DNA from: JABWBD01 sp040768665
GTDB taxonomy: Bacteria; Planctomycetota; Planctomycetia; Pirellulales; Thermoguttaceae
Reading direction: 5' to 3'
Length of the DNA: 64,000 nt
Assembly: GCA_040768665.1 (NCBI GenBank)
Contig: JAXGMN010000032.1
Location: 62,001 to 126,000 of the forward strand
Positions 26,356 to 36,339 of the stretch are shown here, in pieces. The translations under genes and the position numbers were made by a program. The notes beneath the pieces were generated by a model that ran no database searches, had not been told where the DNA came from, and saw only the letters and a list, made by a program, of their open reading frames with translations. Every line of letters starts with the position of its first letter. The stretch's first letter is position 1.

Positions 26356-26877
26356 ATGCGTCCCTTGAAGCGAGTTGGACTGGCGGTGTTGCTGGCAGTC
26401 GGCGCGAGCCTCCTTGCGAGCACGCTGGCACGGGCGAAGAAGCCTGCGTCTGGAAGCGAGAGCTGGGGCCCCATCAATCTGTGGAATGTCGGCGATGAGC
26501 CCAAGGCTTCCGGACAGGCGACTCTGACGGACGTGGTTTATGTTGGCGGGTTTGAAACGTCGCTGGGGTGGGAGGATTGGTACACGGGCAGACTGAGCGT
26601 CCAGTGCAGCCACCTGACGCCCGGCGCAACATACCTGATTCGCGCGCACGATTGGAATTGGTTCCCCGGGTTTGACGAGTGGACCGTTACGGCCAGCGAT
26701 TCCGGCGGAAAGGTACAGGTTCGTGAGGACGTAGAGTTTTCGATTGCACGCGTCTGGATCCAAGATGATCCGTGGAGTCCGGGGCACTGGTCTGAGTCCA
26801 AGTACCAGGTGCACGTGGTTCGTCTCGACCCGGACGGGTCTAGCACGACGGTGCTCCACGGGCTGTTGCCACCTTGA
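26356..26877 (+). CDS. small secreted protein, paralogue of 24859
   Basis: A 173-residue secreted protein (signal KRVGLAVLLAVGASLLASTLARA). It shares with the 24859 product the pattern EPKASGQATLT ... CSHLTPGATYLI ... WTVTASDSGGKVQV ... WIQ ... VVRLDPDGSSTTVL, so the two are paralogues with inserted loops of different length. It is rich in Trp (about ten), which would suit a carbohydrate- or surface-binding role; this is inference. AGAAGGAG precedes the ATG and belongs to leader repeat D. Confidence 0.75.
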   Translation: MRPLKRVGLAVLLAVGASLLASTLARAKKPASGSESWGPINLWNVGDEPKASGQATLTDVVYVGGFETSLGWEDWYTGRLSVQCSHLTPGATYLIRAHDWNWFPGFDEWTVTASDSGGKVQVREDVEFSIARVWIQDDPWSPGHWSESKYQVHVVRLDPDGSSTTVLHGLLPP

Positions 26878-27101
26878 CCTTCGCGGTGGTCGTCGCGGCT
26901 CTTAGGCGCCGTTCAAGAATAAGTTGTGCAACTTGGCGTGGAGCAGAATCCTCTCCTTACTCCCGAGTGTCGACCCGCGCGCCGGCTGGTCGGTGAATGT
27001 CCGCGGTTCGAGGGCGGAGAACGACGCGGGCAATTGGGGAGTCTGTCGCCGGATCCTGGCAACGATTACAATTGACAGCAGGCCCAACCCAGAAAAAAGG
27101 G

Positions 27102-27224
27102 CAACCGTTCATTGCGCGGAAGAGACGGGGACAGGTCCATGTTTTCGGCCAGCGTCCTCGACGTGAAAACACCCGAATTGGCCGAAGAATGGACCAGTCC
27201 CCGGCCGTGGGCGTGAACGGTTAC
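27102..27224. repeat. GGGGAC-type palindromic element
   Basis: Outer words CAACCGTTCA and TGAACGGTTAC, inner arms GGGGACAGGTCCATGTTTTC and GAAGAATGGACCAGTCCCC. It is the same family as 11126 but with the AGG/CCAGT arms swapped. It ends 18 bases before the DUF1080 start codon. Confidence 0.75.
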
Positions 27225-27241
27225 GAAAAAAGGAGCACACC

Positions 27242-27955
27242 ATGGTTCTGACGAAACCGATCGTGGCGACCATCCTTCTGTTAGGAACGACGTGCCTGGC
27301 GACCGCCGCCGAGCCTGCCTCCGCCGGTGGGGAAGCGGGATTCGTGTCGATGTTCAACGGCAAAGACCTCAGCGGCTGGGAGGGCGCGCCGGGCTGGTGG
27401 GAGGTTCGCGACGGGATCCTCCTGGCCGAGAGTACGCCGGAGAAGCCGTGCAAGAGGTCGCATTATCTCTACTGGACGGGCGGCAAGCCGGCCGACTTTG
27501 AGATGCGGTTCTCTTTCCGCCTCAGCGGCCAGGCGAATTCCGGCGTCCAGTTCCGCAGCGAGACCCGGCCGAACTGGGACACCTGGGGCTATCAGGCGGA
27601 CCTCGATTCAGCCGGCGTCTACACCGGATGTCTTTATCAACATGTCCGCGGCCTGGTCGCCCAGCGCGGCCAGAAGGTGCGGATCGACACCAACGGCGAG
27701 AAGACCATCACCAGCTTCGGCGATCCGGCCGAACTGCTCAACGCCGTCGATCAAGCTGGATGGAACGAATACCGCGTTCTCGCCGAAGGACCCCGGATCG
27801 TCCTCTGGATCAACGGCGTGCTCATGTGCGAGGTCGAAGACCATGAACCGAAGTTTGCGCTGCCCAGCGGCATCATCGCGCTACAGATGCACCAGGGCCC
27901 GCCGATGAAAGCCGAGTTCAAGGATCTGCGGATACGAATTCGCGAGCGGCGATAA
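27242..27955 (+). CDS. DUF1080 secreted protein (3-keto-disaccharide hydrolase-type)
   Basis: A 237-residue secreted protein of the DUF1080 family, a concanavalin-like fold now linked to 3-keto-glycoside hydrolysis. It has a signal peptide (ATILLLGTTCLATAAEP), then FNGKDLSGWEGAPGWWEVRDG, FSFRLSGQANSGVQFRSE and the C-terminal LPSGIIALQMHQGPPMKAEF with KDLRIR, all standard for the family. AAAAGGAG precedes the ATG. A fragment of a close relative is present at 36340-36512. Confidence 0.9.
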   Translation: MVLTKPIVATILLLGTTCLATAAEPASAGGEAGFVSMFNGKDLSGWEGAPGWWEVRDGILLAESTPEKPCKRSHYLYWTGGKPADFEMRFSFRLSGQANSGVQFRSETRPNWDTWGYQADLDSAGVYTGCLYQHVRGLVAQRGQKVRIDTNGEKTITSFGDPAELLNAVDQAGWNEYRVLAEGPRIVLWINGVLMCEVEDHEPKFALPSGIIALQMHQGPPMKAEFKDLRIRIRERR

Positions 27956-28026
27956 AGGATGCACTCCTGTCAAGGTCATTCGCAACCCATTAGGACCTTT
28001 ACAGGGCTGGAAGGGCATGGTGAAAC

Positions 28027-30219
28027 ATGGATCATTCTCGAGCCGATATCAAGACGTCCGTCGCATTGCGAACCGTCGGGCGGTGGGAACCGACCGGCTG
28101 GCAAAGGTCTGCCGGCGGGTGTCTTGTACGAATGGTCGTCTTCGTCGGATTGCTGGCCGGTCTGCCGGCGCGGGCGGCCGAACCGTTGGAGGCGAAAAAC
28201 GAAGTCGTGAAGTCGCAGAGCATGTTCTGCCACGCCGAAGTGGTCGAGCGGCTCAGAAACACGGTTGCTCGCGAGCCCTGGGCAGCAGTCGTCGTCAACG
28301 ACGTGCGAGAGGCGGCGAAGCCCTGGGTCGCGATGTCGGAAGCGGATCTGTGGCGGTTGATGTTCGGGGCGACCATCTCCCGGTCCTGGATGGTGTGGTC
28401 CAATGGACACTGCCCCGCGTGCAAGAAGGCCGTGCCCATGTATAACTGGCAGATGGACGGCTTGGGGCGGCCGTGGAAGACCTGGTGTCCGCACTGCAAC
28501 GAAGAATTCCCCAAGAACGATTTCGCCGCGTTTTACCGCTCCGGCCTGGACGAACGCGGTGTTTTCGATCCGTCGCGGGCGGATCGGTCGCTGCTGTTCC
28601 ATGCCGAGCATCCCGACCCGGCCGACCCGCTGCACCGGTTCGGCGTCGACGACGGCGAGGGCTACGTGGAAGGGGATCATCGCTGGCGATTCATCGGCGC
28701 TTACTTGATCTAGAAGTACTACCCGCTCGTCGGCGATACCGGATGGTTCGCCGCCATGATCGACCGGTACCAAGGGGTCCGCTTTCCTGACCCCGGAGAT
28801 CGACCCCACATCTTCCACGGCGACGGATATCTGAGACCGTCGATGTACACGTTCCTCTGGCATCTGTACCGCCTGACGGGAGACGTAGCCTTTGTGCAGA
28901 CGCTCTACCAGGCCAATGGCGGTTCGACCGAAGACCTGCCCCGCGATCTGTTCGCCGACGATGCCCAAGGCGTTCGCCAGGAGGTCGCCCGAGTCGTTGC
29001 CGAGCACGGCGCGGAGTTGAAGCTGGATAGCGTCAACAAGCAGCAGTGGCATTTGGCGATTCTCCGCTCGGGCGCGGGCGAAAACGCCCGCGCGGTCTGG
29101 CTCAACTACCAGGCCGGCGGCGCGCACGGACATCATGACGGGATGAACCTGGGGCTCTTTGCCCACGGACTGGACCTGATACCGGAGCTCGGCTATCCCG
29201 CGGTCCAATACGGCGGATGGGGATCGCCGCGGGCGCGGTGGTACACGATGAGCGCTGCGCACAATACCGTGGTGGTCGACGGACAGAACCATGCGAATCA
29301 GGCCGGACGGACGACGCTCTGGGCCGAGGGCAGCCATTTTCGGGCCATCCGCGCTTCGGCCCCGGGCATGGTTCCTGCGGGTGCGGCCGGCCCAGACAAG
29401 CGGCAGTTCGAGCGGACCGTCGTCCAGATCGATATGGCCGGGCGGGCCGGTTTCTACGTGTTGGATATCTTCCGGGTAGCGGGTGGGCGGGACCATACCC
29501 AGTTTCTGCACAGTCATTTCGGCAGCGTAACGCCTGCCGGCCTGTCTCTGAAACCGGGCGACGACTACGGGCAAGATACCCAGATGCGACGGTTCCTTTG
29601 GGATGTCGATCCCCGGCCCGGCTGGCAGGTCGATTGGAAGGTGGAAGACCGCTATGGTCTGCTGCCGGCCGGGCAAGAGGTCCATTTGTGTTACACCGGG
29701 CTGACCTCCGCAGCGCAGGTTGCCATTGCCGAAGCGTGGATCTCCTACGGCGGCTACGGCGCCGATATGCGGCAGGAGGCCTGGATCCCGCGCCTTGTGG
29801 TACGGCGCGCAGCAGGTGAAGGACCGCTTGCCTCAACGTTTGTCGGCGTTATTGAAGCCTACGAAAACGAGAGCTTGATCCAAAGCATTCGCCGGCTTCC
29901 AGTGACAGCCACCGACGGCAGGCCCTATTCGGATAGCACGGTGGCCGTTGAAGTGACGCATGCCGACGGCACCCAGGATCTGCTGCTGGCCGCGGACGTC
30001 GAGAATCCACTGGGCAACGAGCCATCGGCGAGCAGCGATCATGTCCTGATCCAGAAAGAATGGGACGTCGCGCTTACCGGAGAACTCTGCCTGGTGCGGC
30101 GAACCGGTCAAGGCAGAGTCATCCAAGTCTGGGCCGCCAACACCAGAACGATTCGCGCCGGGAACCAGGACATCCAGAATGACTCTCCGGAACACCTGCT
30201 CCAGTGGGACGGGCCGTGA
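28027..30219 (+). pseudogene. heparinase II/III-like polysaccharide lyase, broken by an in-frame TAG
   Basis: A secreted heparinase II/III-like protein in one frame with a TAG at 28711-28713. The N-terminal part has a signal (RMVVFVGLLAGLPARA) and two CxxC pairs (GHCPACKK, WCPHCNEEF) and ends RWRFIGAYLI. The second part starts KYYPLVGDTGW and contains the heparinase II/III-type beta domain (GGAHGHHDGMNLGLFAHGLD, YTMSAAHNTVVVDGQ). Relatives usually carry some hundreds of residues of helical barrel between these parts, so an internal deletion at 28711 is likely and the TAG may be its junction. A product could still start at 28756. Confidence 0.7.
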
Positions 30220-30370
30220 CGGGTGTTGGGGCTCCAACATTCGCTCCGTCGGGCACGCCTCGTTGCGCAAGTCTTTCTTCTTCACTGTCGGTGGATCGAT
30301 CGTTGTTCCCGTAAAAGAAAGGCATGGAATAGAAAGAAAGCGGTGACAAGTCCCGCGCACTCCAAAGTCT

Positions 30371-33300
30371 TCAGTTATCCAACTCGATCGTGATATCCCC
30401 CAGTTCAAGCTGTTCGCCCGGTGTGACGGTGAACTGTTTCAACACCACCGGTTTGCCCTTCTCAAACGTCGTGAGCCGATAGGTGGCCCCGGGAATCAGT
30501 GCCGGGAACGTGACTTTGCCCTGGCTGTCCGTCTCGAAGCCCTGCCGGTAGTTGGTGCGATCGATGTTGGAGACCAAGTCTTCGTCGGCCGATAACTCGC
30601 CGCGTTCGGCCGCAGCCCGGTCGTACCGATGGGCGCCGGGCGTGACGATCATGTGCAAGCCTGGCCAGAATTCCGGGTGTGGCTTTCCCCGGGGATCGAC
30701 GAATCGCGCGGTGGCGGTCCCGCAGGGTTCGAGGACGACCGTCTGCTCGCCGCCGCCTGGCCGAATCACTATGGTTCGGCCGAGGCGTCGCTCGGCGTTC
30801 AGGAAGTAGACGGGGTACTCTTTTCCCTCTTCGAGGCCCGTCAGTTCGAAGCGGCCGCCAAGCGTCGGGAGTATCTGCCCTCGCCAATGGAGAGACAGAG
30901 GCGAGTAGGTCAGGCGCGAGACGACCAGCGCCTCGTCGAGCGGTTGTCCCTGCTGGTCGACGATCCGGCCACTGGCGGAGATGCCCGGCTGCAATCGGAG
31001 CGTTACGTCGATCGGCTCGGCACCTTTCTCGGGATCGATCTTTTCGACCGCGTGGACGTAGTTTCTCCAACCGCCGGGTTTGCCTGCGCGTAGCTGCCGG
31101 TCGCCGATTTCCTCAAGGACGTATCTTCCTCGCGGCCCATGGACGAGGAGGCGTCCCGGTCCGGGCAGAACGGCGATTTCGAACCGGCCCTGTTCGTCCG
31201 AGACCTCAATCGCTTGCCAACCGGTGAGGATGTCGTCCGCGTCGTGAGGGTTGTTGGTACTTTCGGGGACGTACTGGATCGAAGCGCCCGCAACCGGAGC
31301 ATCCGCCCCCGCCTCGACCACCTTGCCGCGGACCAGAACACCGCGAGGCAATGCCAAATCGACCCGTTTGACGCGATCGCCCGTCTCCCACGGAATCGGT
31401 TTCGAGAGGGGAGTCGTCCGCACGAGGTAAGCGGTCGCATCGGGCGGATAGGCGGTCACACCAAAGCGAACGCCGGGGTTGGGGCTGATGCGGTATCGAC
31501 CCTGCTCGTCCGCCTTTCCAGCCACGGAAACCATCGAGCCAACTTCCTCCTGGCTCGCCCAAATGGTCAGTCTCGCATGCGGCGCCGGTCGGCCGCTGTC
31601 TTCGTACGTGACCACACCCTCAAAGATTTGCGCCGGCGCAAGCGGAAGGACGGCTTCTTCACCCGGCGGCACGTTCTTGACCAGCGGGCGGTAGGTCCCG
31701 TCGTGCTTCCCACGCTGTTCCGACATGCCCATGTTCAGGGAGATTCCTTGCGGGGCAAAGCGATCGCTGCCGACGACGTGGAGATGTACGCCGTGGCCCG
31801 CGGGAATTCCGTTCAGGGTGAACCGTCCTTGCTTGTCCGTCGTGGCGCCTTGAAGCCATGCCGAAGGGATCTTCTCGAAGTCTTGATAGCCGACACCGTC
31901 GCTGCACGGTATGCCGTCGCTGGACTGCTTCATCACCGATCGCACGACGAGTTCTACGCCGGCGGCCGGTTGCCCTTCCCTATCGACGAGCCTACCGGTG
32001 ATGGGCTGTTCCGGCGGCAGATCGAGCGGGGCCTCGGCGTTGGCTGCGTCGAGATTGAGCTGCTTCCAGGCGATCGCCGAGCCGACCTTCCTGGCGATCA
32101 CGTGGGCATCGCGGTGCGTCTTCGAGCTGGCCCTCTGAATCGTCAGACGGTAATTGCCGCGATCGTCCGTCGTGGCTTCCGCCAGCACCTCGCCGCTCGG
32201 CGACAGATCGCCGCCGCGGCCCGGCCGGATTCGCATGGCGATCACGGCGACGTGGGCCGCCGCTGCAGGGCCCTTTCCGGCCAATGTAATCTGGCCGGTC
32301 ACGATGGTCTGTTGTTGCCTTTGCACGGCGGGTGATTCCTTCTTGGCTTGTTTGGCTGCTCGAGCGAATTCCGCTTCGTCCGCCAATCGCACGTCGCCCA
32401 GGTCTTTCGATTCTCCGGTCGCGACTTGAATGATCACGTCGAGGGGACCTGTGGTCCTCGGTGTGCGTCGGCCGCCGGGGGTCATGCCGGTTCGATCGAA
32501 GGCCCGCAGCCGATACTCGACGCTGGGGGCCAGGCAGGTGATATGAAATCGTCCCCCTGCATCCGTCTCGTGCTCGCCGGCTGATGAATGCGCCGAGTTG
32601 CGGGGCAGAGGCGGCGAATGATAACTCGGGAGATGATCTGCCGGGCTGCGCATCACCGGATACCAGGGGACGAGTCCGCAGTTTGCCAGCGGAGCGCCGT
32701 CCCGATCGACGAGCCGCCCCCTTACGCTGCCCGCCGGCTGCAGTTTCACCACGAAGTCTTCGGGCGGCGTGCCCTTCAGGACGACGTGAGCGGCGAGATT
32801 CCGCTCGGCGTGGGCGAAATAGACGTGCCGCGGCGCGGCTGCGTCGTATCCGAGCAGTTCGAACCTATCGCCCGCCGAGGGGTCCCAAACGCCGAAACGT
32901 GCCAGCTTGCCGGAGTAATCGAAGCGCGTGACCGGCCGACCGCCGGGGTCGACGGCACGGCCGGTGACGGTGTTGCCGGCGTCGAGCTTCAAGTTCACTT
33001 GTACGCGCCGGGCGGCGGCCGCCGGGTCGATCTCGGCCACGAGGTGGTAGTTCTGCGGCATCAGGCTGGAGGGGGAGGTCTCAAACATCGGGGCGTCGAC
33101 CTTCTCGCGGCTGCCATCGAGTTTCACGATTACGTCGGCGCGAGGGTAATTCTCGTGCTCGTCGGCCATGAACGTGATAAACCCGGGGCCCGGCAAAACC
33201 GGAATCCGGAAATGCCCCTGGTCGTCGCTGCGCAGGCGGTCGCGCTGGTCGACGTCCAGTGAGCGGGCGACCTTGTAGCCGGGATTCTCTTTCTTTACAT

Positions 33301-35842
33301 AATAAGCAAGTCTGCCAGGTAGCCCCTTGCCGGTGCGAGCATCGGTGACGCGGCCCTCGACCCACACACCGCGGCGCAGCTCGAAGTCGATCTCCCGTGG
33401 GTCCTCCTCGACCGTCGTGGCGGCTTGTTTGCTCATCGAGAAATAGGCGGTGTCGTCCAAGGGCGCCATCGCTGCAATCCGGTTGTCGCTGCCGACGGGC
33501 ATCCCCTCGAGCCGGTATCGCCCCTCTTCGTCGCTCACCGCGCGGACGAAGTCCTGGCCCCATCCGCTGATCGGTTCGCCATGCCGCGACTGGCTCTTCA
33601 CCGTGACGCCCGCCAAAGGCTCCTTGGTCTCGGCATCGCGGACGACGCCGGTGATTGCGGTGGACGGCCCCGCCACGTAGGTCAGCTCAGCCGGATAGTA
33701 AACAAAGGACCCCAGCTCCGGTGAGCGGCGCTGATGCAAAAGCTCGATTATCTCTCCGGCTTCCGTGCGAGCGAAGATCTTGGCCGACTCGATTCGCGGG
33801 CCTTCCACGAGCAGTTCTGCGATCCGCCCGCGGCCCACGCCGTGCAGCGTAAAGCGGCCGTCGGCGTCGGTCACCGCCGGCTCGACGAGTGAGCGAACCT
33901 GCGGGCCGTTGATCGCCATGGGCGTCTTCATGCGGGCCGAGTAGTAGTCGGCCTTGGGCTCCTTCGCTGCCTCCCGCCAGGCGGTCAGGTCGTCGTCCGG
34001 CCCACTCGATACTTCCAGCAGCGTGAGCCTCGCCCCGGCCACCGGCTGGCCGTTGACATCGACGATGCGGCCACGGATCGGCTGATCGTCTTCGACCAGT
34101 CTGAGCGGTTCGCCGACGCCGCTGAGCATCTGCTTGAACGGCTCGCGGAACTCTGCCGGTGCTTCTTTCAGCCGCGCACGGGCCTCATCGAGCCACTTGC
34201 CGCTCGTTTCGTACTTGCCCGATGGAGCCCACGCAAAACCAAAGCCATCTTTCACCGCCACCAGCGAGGCATAGCCCAACTCGCGTGCCGTCGCTAGGAC
34301 ACCGAAGTCCTCCGAGCGCGCCCCGAACCGGAACGCTCCGGCGGCATCCGTCTTCGCAATCGATTTCCAGGTCGGGACGAGCAAGCCCGTCGGCTGCGGA
34401 ACGTGGAACACGAGATACAGTTCGGCACCCTCGACCGGTCGGCCCGCCGGATCGACAACTTTGCCTTGGAACTCGTGGTCGCTGCCCTCGTCAACGGGGG
34501 CGTCTGGGGTGGCAGTCTCCTCACGCGTGGATCCGCGGCTGGTTGCGTCCGTTGGAGCCTCTTCGTCGGGACGCGGGCCGCTCGCGCCAGCGAAAGACTC
34601 CGTCTCCGCTTGCGTCGGCTGCGATCCCAGGCCCACGAGTCCCACCGCCGTTGTCCCGATCGCACCGCCGGCAAGCACCGCGGCCAGCAAGAGGCTCCCG
34701 ACGCGCGTGGAGAGGGGGCGCGAGGTGTCCATGATGCGCGTCACCCGTCTGGTGAGCACCGATCGCAGCGAGACGACGCCGACTCCGGCCGAAGTGACCG
34801 GCACGCACGAGAGTTCGGCGATATCGACCAGGCGGTGCGCGTACTGCCGGCGGTCGCCGCCGTGCTTGATGACGTAGTCGTCGCAAACTTCCTCGGCCGC
34901 CCGTTCGATGCGGCGCGAGAGGCTCCACAACAGCGGCTGGAAGAAGAATACCGCGACGGCCGCCTGCCGGAGCAGGTTCCAATGGCAATCACGGCGTTTG
35001 AGATGGGCCAATTCGTGGACGAGCGCGTCGCGCACTGACAAACCTATCTCCCCGGCAGGCAGCAAGATGGCAGGCTTGCGGAGGCCGGCCAGGCAGGGAC
35101 TCGGCAGGTACGGCGTGCGCAAGACTTCCGGAGCGGAAACGGCCAGCATCGACGCGACTTCATGACAATCGCGGACCACACCGGAATCGGCCGGCGCCGA
35201 CCCGCGGCGGAGCTGAGCCAACCGCCGCCACGCTCGGGCCAGCCGCGCAGCCAGGAGAGCGGAGACGAGCAGCCAACTTGCCACGATGCCCAAAGCCGCC
35301 ATTCCAACTCGGTAGGCCGTGAGCAAGGGCGTTTCCGCGACCGCCGTATCGAGATGCCGCTCGGCCGGTGACTCGGCAGCGACCGAAGGCGGTTCGGCTG
35401 ATCCGAGGGTGTTCGTCGCAAGCGCCGCCGCTCCGGGGGCTTCGTGCAGCATGGTTGCCGCGCGGCGGTCCAAGGGAAACGGCTCGGCAAATTCCATCGG
35501 GGCGTTCGCCGGCTGGGCGTAACCTGAGAGTGCGACCGGGGCCTGGCTCTCGATGAGCATCGGCTCGACGGGTTGGTGTGTCCAATGGTCGGGCAACTCC
35601 ACCGACCAGCCCGACATTCCCGCCGTCGAAAGGCCCCAAGTCGCGATCGGGCAAATCAGTACGGCAACCAACGTCGTGCGACAGACCGCCGACTCGAGCG
35701 CGGCGCCCCGCCGGCGCAGCAACCTTCCCGTTGTGAGCCCAGCCGCAATGAGCAGTGTCGATTGCAGCAGCCAGTTGACGGCAAATTCGATCGCGCCGGT
35801 GACAGCGCCGAGGAGTGTCGTTTGCGGGTCAAACCAGGCCAT
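30371..35842 (-). CDS. M56 (BlaR1-like) membrane metalloprotease with regulatory-like repeat tail
   Basis: An 1823-residue sensor. The N-terminal 400 residues form the M56 membrane part, with helices near 20-38, 55-72 and 145-165, the zinc motif HELAH at residues 276-280 with a downstream Glu-rich helix (RIERAAEEVCDDYVI), and a last helix near 375-395. From about residue 460 to the end is a series of beta-sandwich repeats of the carboxypeptidase-regulatory-like type (VVDPAGRPVEGAEL, IVDVNGQPVAGARLTL, and many more). These presumably bind an outside ligand. It starts 10 bases after the BlaI stop, so the pair is an operon in which the protease would inactivate BlaI. Confidence 0.9.
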   Translation of the reverse strand: MAWFDPQTTLLGAVTGAIEFAVNWLLQSTLLIAAGLTTGRLLRRRGAALESAVCRTTLVAVLICPIATWGLSTAGMSGWSVELPDHWTHQPVEPMLIESQAPVALSGYAQPANAPMEFAEPFPLDRRAATMLHEAPGAAALATNTLGSAEPPSVAAESPAERHLDTAVAETPLLTAYRVGMAALGIVASWLLVSALLAARLARAWRRLAQLRRGSAPADSGVVRDCHEVASMLAVSAPEVLRTPYLPSPCLAGLRKPAILLPAGEIGLSVRDALVHELAHLKRRDCHWNLLRQAAVAVFFFQPLLWSLSRRIERAAEEVCDDYVIKHGGDRRQYAHRLVDIAELSCVPVTSAGVGVVSLRSVLTRRVTRIMDTSRPLSTRVGSLLLAAVLAGGAIGTTAVGLVGLGSQPTQAETESFAGASGPRPDEEAPTDATSRGSTREETATPDAPVDEGSDHEFQGKVVDPAGRPVEGAELYLVFHVPQPTGLLVPTWKSIAKTDAAGAFRFGARSEDFGVLATARELGYASLVAVKDGFGFAWAPSGKYETSGKWLDEARARLKEAPAEFREPFKQMLSGVGEPLRLVEDDQPIRGRIVDVNGQPVAGARLTLLEVSSGPDDDLTAWREAAKEPKADYYSARMKTPMAINGPQVRSLVEPAVTDADGRFTLHGVGRGRIAELLVEGPRIESAKIFARTEAGEIIELLHQRRSPELGSFVYYPAELTYVAGPSTAITGVVRDAETKEPLAGVTVKSQSRHGEPISGWGQDFVRAVSDEEGRYRLEGMPVGSDNRIAAMAPLDDTAYFSMSKQAATTVEEDPREIDFELRRGVWVEGRVTDARTGKGLPGRLAYYVKKENPGYKVARSLDVDQRDRLRSDDQGHFRIPVLPGPGFITFMADEHENYPRADVIVKLDGSREKVDAPMFETSPSSLMPQNYHLVAEIDPAAAARRVQVNLKLDAGNTVTGRAVDPGGRPVTRFDYSGKLARFGVWDPSAGDRFELLGYDAAAPRHVYFAHAERNLAAHVVLKGTPPEDFVVKLQPAGSVRGRLVDRDGAPLANCGLVPWYPVMRSPADHLPSYHSPPLPRNSAHSSAGEHETDAGGRFHITCLAPSVEYRLRAFDRTGMTPGGRRTPRTTGPLDVIIQVATGESKDLGDVRLADEAEFARAAKQAKKESPAVQRQQQTIVTGQITLAGKGPAAAAHVAVIAMRIRPGRGGDLSPSGEVLAEATTDDRGNYRLTIQRASSKTHRDAHVIARKVGSAIAWKQLNLDAANAEAPLDLPPEQPITGRLVDREGQPAAGVELVVRSVMKQSSDGIPCSDGVGYQDFEKIPSAWLQGATTDKQGRFTLNGIPAGHGVHLHVVGSDRFAPQGISLNMGMSEQRGKHDGTYRPLVKNVPPGEEAVLPLAPAQIFEGVVTYEDSGRPAPHARLTIWASQEEVGSMVSVAGKADEQGRYRISPNPGVRFGVTAYPPDATAYLVRTTPLSKPIPWETGDRVKRVDLALPRGVLVRGKVVEAGADAPVAGASIQYVPESTNNPHDADDILTGWQAIEVSDEQGRFEIAVLPGPGRLLVHGPRGRYVLEEIGDRQLRAGKPGGWRNYVHAVEKIDPEKGAEPIDVTLRLQPGISASGRIVDQQGQPLDEALVVSRLTYSPLSLHWRGQILPTLGGRFELTGLEEGKEYPVYFLNAERRLGRTIVIRPGGGEQTVVLEPCGTATARFVDPRGKPHPEFWPGLHMIVTPGAHRYDRAAAERGELSADEDLVSNIDRTNYRQGFETDSQGKVTFPALIPGATYRLTTFEKGKPVVLKQFTVTPGEQLELGDITIELDN

Positions 35843-35852
35843 GGTGCCCCTC

Positions 35853-36227
35853 CTATTGCTTCTCGCGGCGGTCGATCAGTTTGCGAATCTCGTCAAGTTC
35901 CTTCCGTGAAACGTTTTCGTGCTTCAAGAGATGGGCCACGAGCATCCCGGCGCTGCCGCCAAAAACGCGCTCGATCAGGTCGCGAGTCGCATTCTGTCTG
36001 AACTTGTCTGCTTCCACGAGGGGGAAGAAGATGAAGGTCCGGCCCTCCACTTTGTGGGAAATGGAACCCTTCTCCTCCAGCCCCCGCAGCAACGTTTGCA
36101 CGGTGCTGTGGGCGATCGGTTGGGTCGCGTTGATCGCGTCGGTGATCTCGCGGGCGGTCGCCCGCCGCTTGTCCCATAGCACCTGCATGATGAGAAGCTG
36201 GACTCGTCCGAGTTTCGTGGCCGTCAT
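35853..36227 (-). CDS. BlaI/MecI/CopY family repressor
   Basis: A 124-residue winged-helix repressor. The N-terminal domain contains QLLIMQVLWDKRRATAREI, then IAHSTVQTLLRGLEEKGSIS (recognition helix) and the wing RTFIFFPLVEADKF; the C-terminal part is a helical dimer and protease-sensitive region. It would repress its own operon through the palindrome at 36263-36286 until cleaved or released by the M56 partner encoded directly downstream. Confidence 0.93.
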   Translation of the reverse strand: MTATKLGRVQLLIMQVLWDKRRATAREITDAINATQPIAHSTVQTLLRGLEEKGSISHKVEGRTFIFFPLVEADKFRQNATRDLIERVFGGSAGMLVAHLLKHENVSRKELDEIRKLIDRREKQ

Positions 36228-36262
36228 CGCAGAATCGCCTCCGGGGATGCCAGTTGTGAGTT

Positions 36263-36286
36263 TAGTATGGTAAATTTACCAAACTA
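36263..36286 (-). promoter_or_regulatory. probable BlaI operator
   Basis: A 24-bp palindrome centred on AAATTT (TAGTATGGTAAA and TTTACCAAACTA) with one mismatched pair, 36 bases before the BlaI start codon. Its size, AT-rich core and position fit a BlaI/MecI dimer site. Confidence 0.7.
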
Positions 36287-36339
36287 GACGAAACGAGTCA
36301 ACCCCTCCTGCCGGAGGGGGTGGCTGCCAGCAGATCTTG

